A DNA stretch of 64,000 nt from an uncultured Christensenella sp. (GTDB lineage: Bacteria > Bacillota > Clostridia > Christensenellales > UBA3700), in contig CAJTNA010000003.1 in the NCBI GenBank assembly GCA_910577845.1, forward strand, positions 1 to 64,000, written 5' to 3'. Positions 1 through 8,552 of this stretch are shown one piece after another. A program made the position numbers and the translations under genes. Every line of letters begins with the position of its first letter. The stretch's first letter is position 1. The notes beneath the pieces were generated by a model. It had not been told where the DNA came from. It worked only from the letters and a program-made list of their open reading frames with translations, and ran no database searches.

Positions 1-3000
1 AAATTAACAATGCAATAAAACCAATCAATATCCAAATAAGTAGCGGAATTTTACCGTCACTATTGCCAAGCCATAAACTGGAATTATCACTACCACTATT
101 GCTGTCACTTCCGTCACCACCATTGTTGCTGTTATTATCTCCACCACCAATTCCACTACTACTTGATGTTTTAAACTTATATGGTTCTGTTTCTGCTACC
201 TCGATTCCTTTATACTCTACTAAAACATTGCCTTTGTATATATCCTTTACTTTTAAAGATATTTGATAGTTTGTTCCACCTTTTAATTCACTATCTTGTG
301 GCAATGCGTTACCTATGATTATATCACCTTTCATTTCATATAGCATATAATCAAAATACTTTTCTAGTTCACTAGTATCTGTGCCTGTCATTGTTGGTCT
401 TTTATTTTCACCACTTGTTTGCCAATCACCTACTATTAATACTAATGGTATTATCTCAAGTGTAACAAAGTATTTTCCTTTATCGTTATCACTCCAGATT
501 ACATTGTCCGTATCGCAACCATTACTAATATTTGTGTTTTCCTTAAACGTTATTTCTACCTTATAAGTTCCTACATTTAGAAAATTCCAGTCACCATTTT
601 CAGGCAAAATCTCATTGTTGTTTTTATCAAATACTTTTATTATTAAATAATTTTCCCAATCACTTGGTAAGGTTACAATATCATTTATTCCATAGCCGTC
701 TATTTGGAAAAATTGTACTTGATTAGCTATTGGTGGCTTTGTAATTCGTAAACTTTGTATCTCAAAGTCAAATTCTGTATCACCAGTTAAAACGTAACCA
801 GTTAAAGTATCTTTTAACTCTACTTTTACTTTGTATTTACCTACATTTGTTGGAGGCTTTTGCAGAGGTGTTCCATCTGCTTTAAAGTAAGATGTTATTA
901 AGTTATCTAGTGAAGTTCCAGTAATTTGGAATATTGCCTCTTGCTCTTTACCATTAAATGTAACTTTACTTTTATCTAAAGTTACGCTTACCGCATTGGC
1001 ATTTGAGCCAGTTTGCATAGAGCGAGTTACCTCAGCTTTTTCAGTTCCACCCTCTAACAATACACTATTTGTGCTATTATAATCTCCACCACTATTATTT
1101 AACTTTGCTTTTACATAATATGTTTTAACTTTTGTCAAATCAAATTCGTCATAAATTTGCTTAAGTGTTATTGATTGAGTTAAATTAACATCTTTATAGT
1201 ATGTATACGCTACACTAACATTCATACCACTGCCAAAAGCTAATGATGGCAAATAGATTGTTTTTCCATCCTCTGTATTTCCCTCAGTTTTCCAACTTAC
1301 GGTCAATTTCTTTTTAGTAATTTGCCAATTGTGCTTTAATTTTGGATAATTTGCAAGTTCTGCAATTGTAGGTACTTTGTAGTTATCGTTAGTAGTTGTT
1401 ATATCTACTACTTGAGCGGTATATGAACCGACTGCACTTTCAGTATTACCTTGGTAAGTTAGATTAATGTACGACGGCAAATTAGTTATTGTTATACTTT
1501 GATTTTGTGCATTATATTCTAATTCTGTATCACTCCATACTACATTAGACAAATCTATTTGTGCTTGCGTTATAGTGAGGACAATACTTTTTGTTCCTTT
1601 AGTGCCATCCCACCACGCCTTATCACTTTCTTCTTTCAAGGTAAAATTCACAGTACAAGTGCCAACATTTCTATGGTCACCAACAAAAGTCACTTCCATT
1701 ATTTTTTCATTTGTATAAATATCAGCATCAAACCAATAAGCATCTTCTGCATTTGCAAAGTCAGCCACTGCAATATCTCTGTCTTGATATACAAGCAATG
1801 TATCTTGGGGTTGTGCTAGCCCCCAATTATATGTATATACACCATTGACTTTTTCCACAGCATTACCACCAGTATAACTATCACAAAACAAAATATTCAT
1901 GTTATAATTTGATATATTGGTAATGCTACTTGGTATAGTTGCAACGGCTACACCACTGCTATTAAATGTGCTAGTTGCTTGATAGCTGACGTCTCCATAA
2001 CCATTTTTATTAGATAGTAAAATGATAGCAGTACCAGATTGACCACTTTTTTGAACCTTAACAGTGTTGCCTTCAATACTCACTGTTGGCACAACGCCAG
2101 CAGTGTTATAGTTGATAAAATTTTCCGCTTGCATAAATGTTTTATATGAAGGCTTATTTGCTCCACCATAACCAGCCAAATTATTTTTTTGGGTTACCAA
2201 TCCAAATTCACTAGTTGTACCATCAGTTGAAGCTGTTGCGTAAATTACAGATTTAGGATTAAACACAAAACCAGGACGTACTCCAACATTGTTAGCCATA
2301 GTCCAAGTAGCTACCTTATTTGAAGACTCAATAAGTAGTCCGCAAGAATAAGAAGCACCGCCGTGAATATCACGCCCAGCTGGACGAAGCCAATAAGTGT
2401 CTGAGTATCTCATTGAAACTGGCATATATACTGTTCCATTATTGTTGAAGTCATAGCGAGCTGGATAACCACTTTGTCCGTTTTTCGGGTCATCATTCCA
2501 TTTAATAGTTGAGCCATTAAAGCTCATAACATTTTCTGCATAAGTCTTGCCATTTTCTACAAAACCAAAATCTCTGTTGTTTATGTCATAATAGTCAAGT
2601 AAAAACAAATAGTCACCAAAGCTTGTTTCCTTTACTGAATTATTTTCTGCTTTCATCACAGAACCATTGGTCATATTGCTATTAGCACTATTAATCATAG
2701 CTTGTGTATAATATCCACTAGAACTACTTTCGTGGATAAGATTTGTTATATAATATTTGTAGTAGCTTTCAGAAACAACATTTCCTTTACCATTATCATA
2801 ACCAAAATTATATGTAGTATACGAATTTGCTAATACAACGCTATCTCTCTCCTTTTGAGTTTTGAATAACGCATTAAAGTAAGAGTCAGCTTGTGCTATA
2901 CTACCAGTAATGTGGCTACCACCATTCAACTTAGCACGTATTTGGCTGTTCCCCCAAAATGCGTGGTCAGCATCAGAAGATGAATCATTATATTTCCAGT

Positions 3001-3376
3001 TACCAATGCTTTCATCTGCCCAAAGTAAAATGCCACCATTTGCCGAATATTTTGTGTTATTTGCCGACAAAACTCTCCATAACATAGGTCTCCCAGTCGC
3101 AGGGTTTACACCAAAATATATGTATTCATTTTGTCCGCCAGTTAATGCACTGGAAAAATTGTCAATAGGTTTACCACTAACTTCGTGATTGCCATTTTTA
3201 TCCAAATTTAAAACTGAAGCCCAACCACTTGTAGCACCGCTTCGAACATTAAATTCATCTGCAGTTACAAGGTTCGTGTTATGAAAAAAGCAAAAAGTTG
3301 CTAGCAATGCTACCAATATTGCTACCACCATAAATATTGTAAACGGTCTGCCAAACAATATCTTTCTCTTGTACAT
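1..3376 (-). CDS. Large anchored surface protein, 3' end beyond window
   Basis: The minus-strand frame is open from an ATG at 3376 to the window edge, about 1,125 codons. GAGGAG lies just upstream of the ATG. Residues 9-32 form a signal/transmembrane segment ending near TADEF. Next comes a region with YIYFGV, MLWRVLS, ILLWADES and FWGNSQIRAKLN, a pattern I associate with the DUF6273 type of gut Clostridia surface proteins. After it come several repeated beta modules of MBG/YDG character, each with phrases such as TVSWKTEGNTEDGKTIYLP. The end seen here is a Gly/Ser/Asp/Asn-rich linker followed by a hydrophobic stretch (LLIWILIGFIALLI), which is a C-terminal membrane anchor. The stop codon should fall just outside the window. 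No catalytic motif was recognised. Adhesion or a surface-layer role is an inference. Confidence 0.85.
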   Translation of the reverse strand, partial: MYKRKILFGRPFTIFMVVAILVALLATFCFFHNTNLVTADEFNVRSGATSGWASVLNLDKNGNHEVSGKPIDNFSSALTGGQNEYIYFGVNPATGRPMLWRVLSANNTKYSANGGILLWADESIGNWKYNDSSSDADHAFWGNSQIRAKLNGGSHITGSIAQADSYFNALFKTQKERDSVVLANSYTTYNFGYDNGKGNVVSESYYKYYITNLIHESSSSGYYTQAMINSANSNMTNGSVMKAENNSVKETSFGDYLFLLDYYDINNRDFGFVENGKTYAENVMSFNGSTIKWNDDPKNGQSGYPARYDFNNNGTVYMPVSMRYSDTYWLRPAGRDIHGGASYSCGLLIESSNKVATWTMANNVGVRPGFVFNPKSVIYATASTDGTTSEFGLVTQKNNLAGYGGANKPSYKTFMQAENFINYNTAGVVPTVSIEGNTVKVQKSGQSGTAIILLSNKNGYGDVSYQATSTFNSSGVAVATIPSSITNISNYNMNILFCDSYTGGNAVEKVNGVYTYNWGLAQPQDTLLVYQDRDIAVADFANAEDAYWFDADIYTNEKIMEVTFVGDHRNVGTCTVNFTLKEESDKAWWDGTKGTKSIVLTITQAQIDLSNVVWSDTELEYNAQNQSITITNLPSYINLTYQGNTESAVGSYTAQVVDITTTNDNYKVPTIAELANYPKLKHNWQITKKKLTVSWKTEGNTEDGKTIYLPSLAFGSGMNVSVAYTYYKDVNLTQSITLKQIYDEFDLTKVKTYYVKAKLNNSGGDYNSTNSVLLEGGTEKAEVTRSMQTGSNANAVSVTLDKSKVTFNGKEQEAIFQITGTSLDNLITSYFKADGTPLQKPPTNVGKYKVKVELKDTLTGYVLTGDTEFDFEIQSLRITKPPIANQVQFFQIDGYGINDIVTLPSDWENYLIIKVFDKNNNEILPENGDWNFLNVGTYKVEITFKENTNISNGCDTDNVIWSDNDKGKYFVTLEIIPLVLIVGDWQTSGENKRPTMTGTDTSELEKYFDYMLYEMKGDIIIGNALPQDSELKGGTNYQISLKVKDIYKGNVLVEYKGIEVAETEPYKFKTSSSSGIGGGDNNSNNGGDGSDSNSGSDNSSLWLGNSDGKIPLLIWILIGFIALLI

Positions 3377-3645
3377 TCTAACTTCTCCTCATCTGCAGTT
3401 ATTGTAAACTAATTTATTATCAATTTTTATATCAAGTTTTATTTGATAAATCTCACTATAAATTATCCAACTAAAAATGTAATTATACTATACATTCATA
3501 TAAATCTTAAGAATTGATTAAACAAACATTTTTTTAAATATCACAAAATATTACAGAAAAAATAACAAAAAAATTTAAATAGTACCGATTTTCAAAATAA
3601 AAACATTAAACATAGTAACACTTATTGTTTTATTTGTGTAATATC

Positions 3646-3673
3646 TGTCAAAAAAAGTATACCTTTTTTGACA
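3646..3673 (+). repeat. 28-bp inverted repeat, promoter-flanking copy A
   Basis: The element reads TGTCAAAAAA, then AGTATACC, then TTTTTTGACA. Its exact reverse complement, 28 of 28 bases, occurs at 3782-3809. The element is also nearly self-palindromic, 26 of 28 bases, around a GTATAC core. The pair brackets a 108-bp segment carrying a consensus promoter. Confidence 0.9.
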
Positions 3674-3743
3674 CTTTATTTTAACAACAATTTTGATAAA
3701 AATTGTAATATTTATGTAATAATTTTATAGTTTTGATAAATAT

Positions 3744-3773
3744 ATTATACACCTTTTGTATACTTTATGTCAA
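3744..3773 (-). promoter_or_regulatory. Sigma-A-type promoter of the surface-protein gene
   Basis: On the minus strand a perfect TTGACA (3773-3768) is followed by an 18-bp spacer and a perfect TATAAT (3749-3744). It points at the surface-protein start at 3376 and predicts a leader of about 360 nt. The spacer holds another GTATAC (3758-3763), matching the core of both flanking inverted repeats. Confidence 0.8.
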
Positions 3774-3781
3774 TAGTTAAT

Positions 3782-3809
3782 TGTCAAAAAAGGTATACTT
3801 TTTTTGACA
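3782..3809 (-). repeat. 28-bp inverted repeat, promoter-flanking copy B
   Basis: This is the exact reverse complement of 3646-3673. The two centres are 136 bp apart, close to 13 helical turns. It lies just upstream of the promoter at 3744-3773. Confidence 0.9.
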
Positions 3810-4229
3810 ATTTTTTCACATTTTGCGTATTAACTCTAAAAAATTAAGTATTCCAACTCTTTTTATCAACTGAATTAACAAAAATAAAAATTTTATTATG
3901 TATTTATTAATCAAAAGTAATTACATTTAAAACTAATTTTTTTGATTTCCATTATTTTTTCAATTTTATTCTTTGTATTAAATTAGCATCCTTTATACAC
4001 GTAACTGCATACCCTAAACAATATTGTAGAATACTTTGTTTGATAATAATTCGTGGCTAGGCATTATTAAAGATATTTTTCTACAAAAATTGCTATTTTT
4101 AGCTATATGTATGCAAATGAGCATATGCTGACATCAGCATATGCTCAAAATTTTATTTACCACTTTAAAAACTTTTATTTTTTTATATTTAAAATAAAAA
4201 TATGAAAAGTTTGTATTATTATATATATT

Positions 4230-5360
4230 TTATCTTAACCTTATTTCACCAGTGGTTCTATCCATATATCCCCACTTACCATCTTTTTTTACTAACGCAA
4301 TATTATTTTCAAAAGAGGTTGCGGCTTGATAAATAAAATCAAAAACGATATTACCCTCTTTATCTATATAACCGCATTTATCGTCTTTAGTTACAGATGC
4401 CAACCCCTCAGAAAAACTGCAAGCTGTATCATACTCTATAGGAATAACAACTTCACCTTGCTTATTTATAAAACCACATCTTTCGTTAAGTTCCACACAA
4501 GCCAAGCCCTCTTTAAAATTAAATGCTTCGGTATAAGTTGGTTCAATTATAACTTTACCCGCCTCATTTTTATAGCCCCATTTGCCGTGCTTGTAAAACT
4601 TGTAAAGTCCGTCCTCATTTTTTAATTGTGGCAAATCTTTAATTGCTTTAGCAATTTTCTCCTCACGTTCTTGCTTTAAAGTCTTTTTAACTGATATATT
4701 TTCATTAATAAAAGCATCTAACTCATAGCTATTTACCTTTAAACGCTTTGGTTCACTATTTTGTTGATTTTGGTTTTGTGAGTTTTGTTTTTGATTAGCA
4801 AAGTTATTTTTTTGATTAGATTGTTGATTTTCATTAACTTTTTTATTATTGTTATTGACTTTATTTTTTTGTGCTTGAATTGCATTTTTATTTAAGTCAA
4901 CATTAGGTTTATTTGCCTTTTGTTCGCAAGCATTTACTTTATTTTCTTGGCTTTTGTTAGGCTTATTTTCCTTAAACTTATTATTTTTAGTTTGATTTTG
5001 GTTATTATTTTTTTGTGGAACATCATTGTTTGGTTTACTAGACACAACATTATCATCTACACTATCATTTTCAATAGTTGTAGCAACAACAAGTGACCTT
5101 TTAAAGTCAACGCCTAAAACTTGCAACTTTTTTAACACCTCAAACACATTTTTCTTGCTAATGCCAGGTATTTTATACATATGACGCATTTGACATCTGC
5201 ATAAATCTAGCACTTTGTTTATCTCAACCGCTTTTAATTTGGATAAAGTATAGTCACTAAGCCCCAATTCCTCTATATCCTTATTCAATATTGAACTATC
5301 CCAATCGGGCGTATAGTCTTGATTAGGCTTAATAAATTTAATATTTTTTTTGTCAGACAT
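4230..5360 (-). CDS. WG-repeat protein with RNAP alpha-CTD-like head
   Basis: About 376 residues. The start is placed at the second ATG (MSDKK) because GGTGGTGG precedes it, whereas the upstream ATG at 5375 has no ribosome site. Residues about 22-90 show the helix-hairpin-helix pattern of the RNA polymerase alpha C-terminal domain (IEELGLS, LKAVEINKVLDL, IPGISKKNVFEVLKKL). Residues about 100-210 are a low-complexity Asn/Lys/Gln linker. The last 115 or so residues carry four WG-type repeats (KWGYKNEAGKVII, CGFINKQGEVVIP, CGYIDKEGNIVFD, KWGYMD). There is no signal peptide, so it is probably cytoplasmic. The domain calls rest on motif pattern. The role is unknown, though a DNA or polymerase contact is conceivable. 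Confidence 0.85.
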   Translation of the reverse strand: MSDKKNIKFIKPNQDYTPDWDSSILNKDIEELGLSDYTLSKLKAVEINKVLDLCRCQMRHMYKIPGISKKNVFEVLKKLQVLGVDFKRSLVVATTIENDSVDDNVVSSKPNNDVPQKNNNQNQTKNNKFKENKPNKSQENKVNACEQKANKPNVDLNKNAIQAQKNKVNNNNKKVNENQQSNQKNNFANQKQNSQNQNQQNSEPKRLKVNSYELDAFINENISVKKTLKQEREEKIAKAIKDLPQLKNEDGLYKFYKHGKWGYKNEAGKVIIEPTYTEAFNFKEGLACVELNERCGFINKQGEVVIPIEYDTACSFSEGLASVTKDDKCGYIDKEGNIVFDFIYQAATSFENNIALVKKDGKWGYMDRTTGEIRLR

Positions 5361-5519
5361 AATTGCCACCACCATTTAAGTTAATATAATCACGCAAAAA
5401 TTTGTTGCCGTTTACTTGTGCTTAACGGCATAATCTATAAAAATAATGCGTTTTACTTTATATATATCTTAATTATTGTAGCACAAAAGTTGTAAACTTG
5501 CAAGACAATACCAAAAATT

Positions 5520-5560
5520 AAAGTAAAAATGTTTACTTTTTTTGTTAATTGGTGTATAAT
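5520..5560 (+). promoter_or_regulatory. Promoter with overlapping dyad for the propeller/SH3 gene
   Basis: TTTACT (5532-5537), a 17-bp spacer and a perfect TATAAT (5555-5560) point at the gene starting at 5605. The -35 lies inside an 8-bp dyad, AAAGTAAA (5520-5527) and TTTACTTT (5532-5539), a plausible operator. A separate hairpin, TGCCGTT with AACGGCA, lies at about 5406-5430 in the leader of the divergent gene. Confidence 0.6.
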
Positions 5561-5604
5561 CAAAATGTATAATAAACTTATATTGCTAAATTATTGAGGG
5601 CAAA

Positions 5605-8130
5605 ATGAAAAAATTACTTGTATTTATTATAATAATTCTATTAATTATGATAGTTGCTTTCCCTACTCTTTTCGCAGAGGAAGCAACTATTGCTGACATT
5701 CAAACAAGTAATATTGATGCGGAGATTTTGTCTAATATGGACAATTATATGAAACTTAATAGTCCAAAATCAATTGACAAAACGGACAAGTATTTAGTTG
5801 TTGCAAACAACACACGCATTTTCGTACAACCTCAAGCTGGTAAAAAAGACTTTTATTATAAAGATTTGATTACATCTGGTGATGAACTTATAACAAAAAT
5901 AGTTATTACTGACGACAACTGGGTTGTAGCACTTGTAAAATATGACAATGACAGACATTCTCGTTTGATTTTGCTAAATGCGAATGACGGAAAATTTTAT
6001 GCAATCAACCAAGACGGAATTTATAGTATTGCAAAATACAACAATAAATTTACAGCCATTTATAATAGTGAATTAGTTAGTTACAATATTGTAAATAATA
6101 ATATTCAAGAATTAGAAACTTATCAATCTGACCTTGGGACAATTGATATGTCAACTTTAAAAATTTTTGATAACACGCCATACTATTTTGCAAGAAATAC
6201 TAAAATATTGCAAAAATGCAAGATTGATAGTAATAATCATTGCACTACTACAGATAGCACAATACCAATTACTGGCATTGAGATTAAAGATTATTATATA
6301 TATAATGATAGAGCTTATTATATAGACACAACAAACAAGTTATATGCAAATGATAAGGAAATTGCTGTTGATAATACTAAGTTTAACCAATTATTGATAG
6401 AAAATGGTAATATAATAGCAACTGCAGAAACAAGTGACACTGTTGATAATGGTAAGGTTTATACGTTTGATACAAATGGTACTGAATTGAACTTGATTAC
6501 AAGCAAGGGTTCAGACAAGTTAAGGTTTGACTCCCCTCAAGGTGTTTTTAGTGATGGTGAATATCTTTATATTGCTGACACAAACAATAGCAGAATTATT
6601 AAAAGAAAAAGTGTTGAAACTACTGAACGTGAGGAAATTAAGACTACACACAAGCCTATCAAAGTTGTTGTAGTAGCTGGACAAATTTACTATATATCAA
6701 ACGAGAAAATTCTTTACAAGAGTAAAAATGATAAAAACTCCCCAGATGAGGAAAAATTGACAGATGTTGTATCAATATCACCTTATGACAACAATTTATT
6801 GATACTATCAAACAATGTAGTTTATACTTTGGACGGCAATAGCACTAAAACTTTTATACAAAATATAGCTATTAATAATGCAAATGAAATTACTACAGCA
6901 GTAAGTACTAACTATGCTTATCTAATCAATAAAAGCACTGGTGACATTGCAAAATACAATTTGGAAAAACCAGAAAACGCTGTATTTACAAGTAAAATAC
7001 CACAAATAGGTAGAAATTACAATATTGATTTTAGAGGTAATTTGTTTGTAGAAAATAATGGCATTATAACAAAATACTCTCAAACAATGACAAGCAATGT
7101 ATATTCGTTTACAAAAGTAGGTGAATATAAAATTAATAAATATGACACAAGTTCCAACATATCAACAGCAGTTGATAGCATTAATGCAAACTATTACTTT
7201 ACTAATATAGACGAACATTTGTTATACAAAATTGACGGCAAAAGTATTGCTCTTGACGGAACTATCAATAACGAGATTACACCTCCTAGTTATTTTGAAA
7301 TTATTAAGACTGGGAAAGTTAAAGTAGATACTCTAGCATATCGCACACCCAACAATCCAGAGTCTACAAGAATGATTAAAAGTGGTGAGATATTCTTGAT
7401 ACTATCGCAAACAACTGAGGAATTTGACGGCAAAAAATATTATTATGTAATTTCTGAGTATGCTATGCAATATGAATATATAGCAACTGATGAGCTAGAT
7501 ATTATGAATACTATTGATATGCACGAGCAAGTTATGTCCTCAATTGTTGGCAATATGCAAGTATACAAGTATCCATACAAAAATGCAGAAACTAAGTTTG
7601 ACGGAAAGGAATATATACTTGATAGCAAAACACAAGTGACTTGTATTGAAAAAATTGCAGACGGCGATATTTGGAACTGGTACAAAATTAGATTTGAAAG
7701 TAATGGTAAAACTATTGTTGGTTATGTAAATGCAGATTATCTATCAAAAGTTGTACCAACTACCCCACCCAAAACAATCAAGTTTATGCGTGCTAAAGCA
7801 CCAAAAGTAGGAACAACTATAAAAGTTTACAAAGAAGCCGATTTAAATAGCGAAGTTTTGTTTGACGATATAAAAGATGGTGATGACATTCAAATAGTTG
7901 GTGAATTTGATGCAAAAAGCACTTTTACAAAAGTATATTACAATAACACAATAGGATATATTTTAAGTGAAAATTTGCAAGCAACAGGGCTTACACCTAA
8001 CCAAATAATTGCGATAACTATAACCTCTGTGGCAATAGTTGCTTTTACAATAATTGCCTTGCTACTTATCCATAAAAACAAATATTCAAAGAAAAAAATT
8101 GAGGAAACTCAAGTGGATATTTTAGGTTAA
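5605..8130 (+). CDS. Membrane-anchored beta-propeller/SH3 extracellular protein
   Basis: 841 residues, with GAGGG before the ATG. Residues 1-24 are a signal peptide ending near LFAEE. Residues about 50-560 are short repeated beta strands with propeller character, including an NHL-like phrase (SPQGVFSDGEYLYIADTNNSRI). Three SH3-like modules follow, at about 570-635 (VDTLAYRTPNN), 650-720 (VYKYPYKNAETKF and IVGYVNADYLS) and 735-795 (GTTIKVYKEADLNSEV and TIGYILSENL). A transmembrane helix at about 800-822 precedes a Lys-rich tail, so the bulk should lie outside the cell. SH3-type modules often bind peptidoglycan, so a cell-wall role is an inference. A terminator follows at 8166-8195. Confidence 0.85.
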   Translation: MKKLLVFIIIILLIMIVAFPTLFAEEATIADIQTSNIDAEILSNMDNYMKLNSPKSIDKTDKYLVVANNTRIFVQPQAGKKDFYYKDLITSGDELITKIVITDDNWVVALVKYDNDRHSRLILLNANDGKFYAINQDGIYSIAKYNNKFTAIYNSELVSYNIVNNNIQELETYQSDLGTIDMSTLKIFDNTPYYFARNTKILQKCKIDSNNHCTTTDSTIPITGIEIKDYYIYNDRAYYIDTTNKLYANDKEIAVDNTKFNQLLIENGNIIATAETSDTVDNGKVYTFDTNGTELNLITSKGSDKLRFDSPQGVFSDGEYLYIADTNNSRIIKRKSVETTEREEIKTTHKPIKVVVVAGQIYYISNEKILYKSKNDKNSPDEEKLTDVVSISPYDNNLLILSNNVVYTLDGNSTKTFIQNIAINNANEITTAVSTNYAYLINKSTGDIAKYNLEKPENAVFTSKIPQIGRNYNIDFRGNLFVENNGIITKYSQTMTSNVYSFTKVGEYKINKYDTSSNISTAVDSINANYYFTNIDEHLLYKIDGKSIALDGTINNEITPPSYFEIIKTGKVKVDTLAYRTPNNPESTRMIKSGEIFLILSQTTEEFDGKKYYYVISEYAMQYEYIATDELDIMNTIDMHEQVMSSIVGNMQVYKYPYKNAETKFDGKEYILDSKTQVTCIEKIADGDIWNWYKIRFESNGKTIVGYVNADYLSKVVPTTPPKTIKFMRAKAPKVGTTIKVYKEADLNSEVLFDDIKDGDDIQIVGEFDAKSTFTKVYYNNTIGYILSENLQATGLTPNQIIAITITSVAIVAFTIIALLLIHKNKYSKKKIEETQVDILG

Positions 8131-8552
8131 ACTACATTTTTAAATATACTAATTAAATTGTAAAAAACAATGCTTAATATAAGCATTGTTTTTTTAGTTG
8201 ATATTTTTTTATTAAGCATTTTTTATTTAAAGTGACTAGATAAATTTATCTTTTTAAATAAAAATTTATTGTTAAATATTAAATTAAATAAATAATAAAT
8301 TTACTTTTGCTTTATATAAAATGCTACGAAAATCGGTATTAAAGTGTTTTTCACAACACTTTATAAGCTATACTAATAAAAATATACATTTAGAAAATAA
8401 ATATTGCGTTTGTAACATTTTAAACGGCTATAATTAAAATACACAAATAGTAGTTACTTGATATAGTTCTTTATTTTTTGTTTCACATTTAAAGCAAACA
8501 TACCAAATAGCTATAAAATCATTTATTATCTTAGTAAAATGTTATGACTATT
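8131..8552. other. Convergent intergenic region
   Basis: This AT-rich gap lies between two converging genes. Besides the terminator at 8166-8195 it holds a perfect 8-bp hairpin, AAAGTGTT (8341-8348) and AACACTTT (8355-8362), on the parC side. The hairpin lacks a clear T-run and may help end parC transcription. GAAAATCGGTATT at 8328-8340 is one copy of a recurring motif. Confidence 0.5.
8166..8195 (+). terminator. Intrinsic terminator
   Basis: Perfect 10-bp stem, AACAATGCTT and AAGCATTGTT, with a 5-nt loop and a T-run. It lies 35 bp after the propeller/SH3 gene. Confidence 0.9.

Larger units (their letters stand above)
3377..4229. other. Long AT-rich intergenic region with regulatory repeats
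   Basis: This 853-bp stretch has no convincing gene. It holds the minus-strand promoter of the surface-protein gene at 3744-3773 and two 28-bp inverted repeats at 3646-3673 and 3782-3809. It also holds one copy of a recurring ACCGATTTT motif at 3581-3593 and a GCATATGC-rich dyad near 4120-4145 downstream of the WG-repeat gene. The rest is AT-rich without visible structure. Confidence 0.6.

Noticed and set aside
3646..3809. The two 28-bp repeats as part of a CRISPR array
   Set aside because: Only two copies, inverted to each other, with a promoter between them; no array and no cas genes.
4326..4625. Open frame antisense to the WG-repeat gene
   Set aside because: Shadow of the coding strand, without a ribosome site or recognisable composition.
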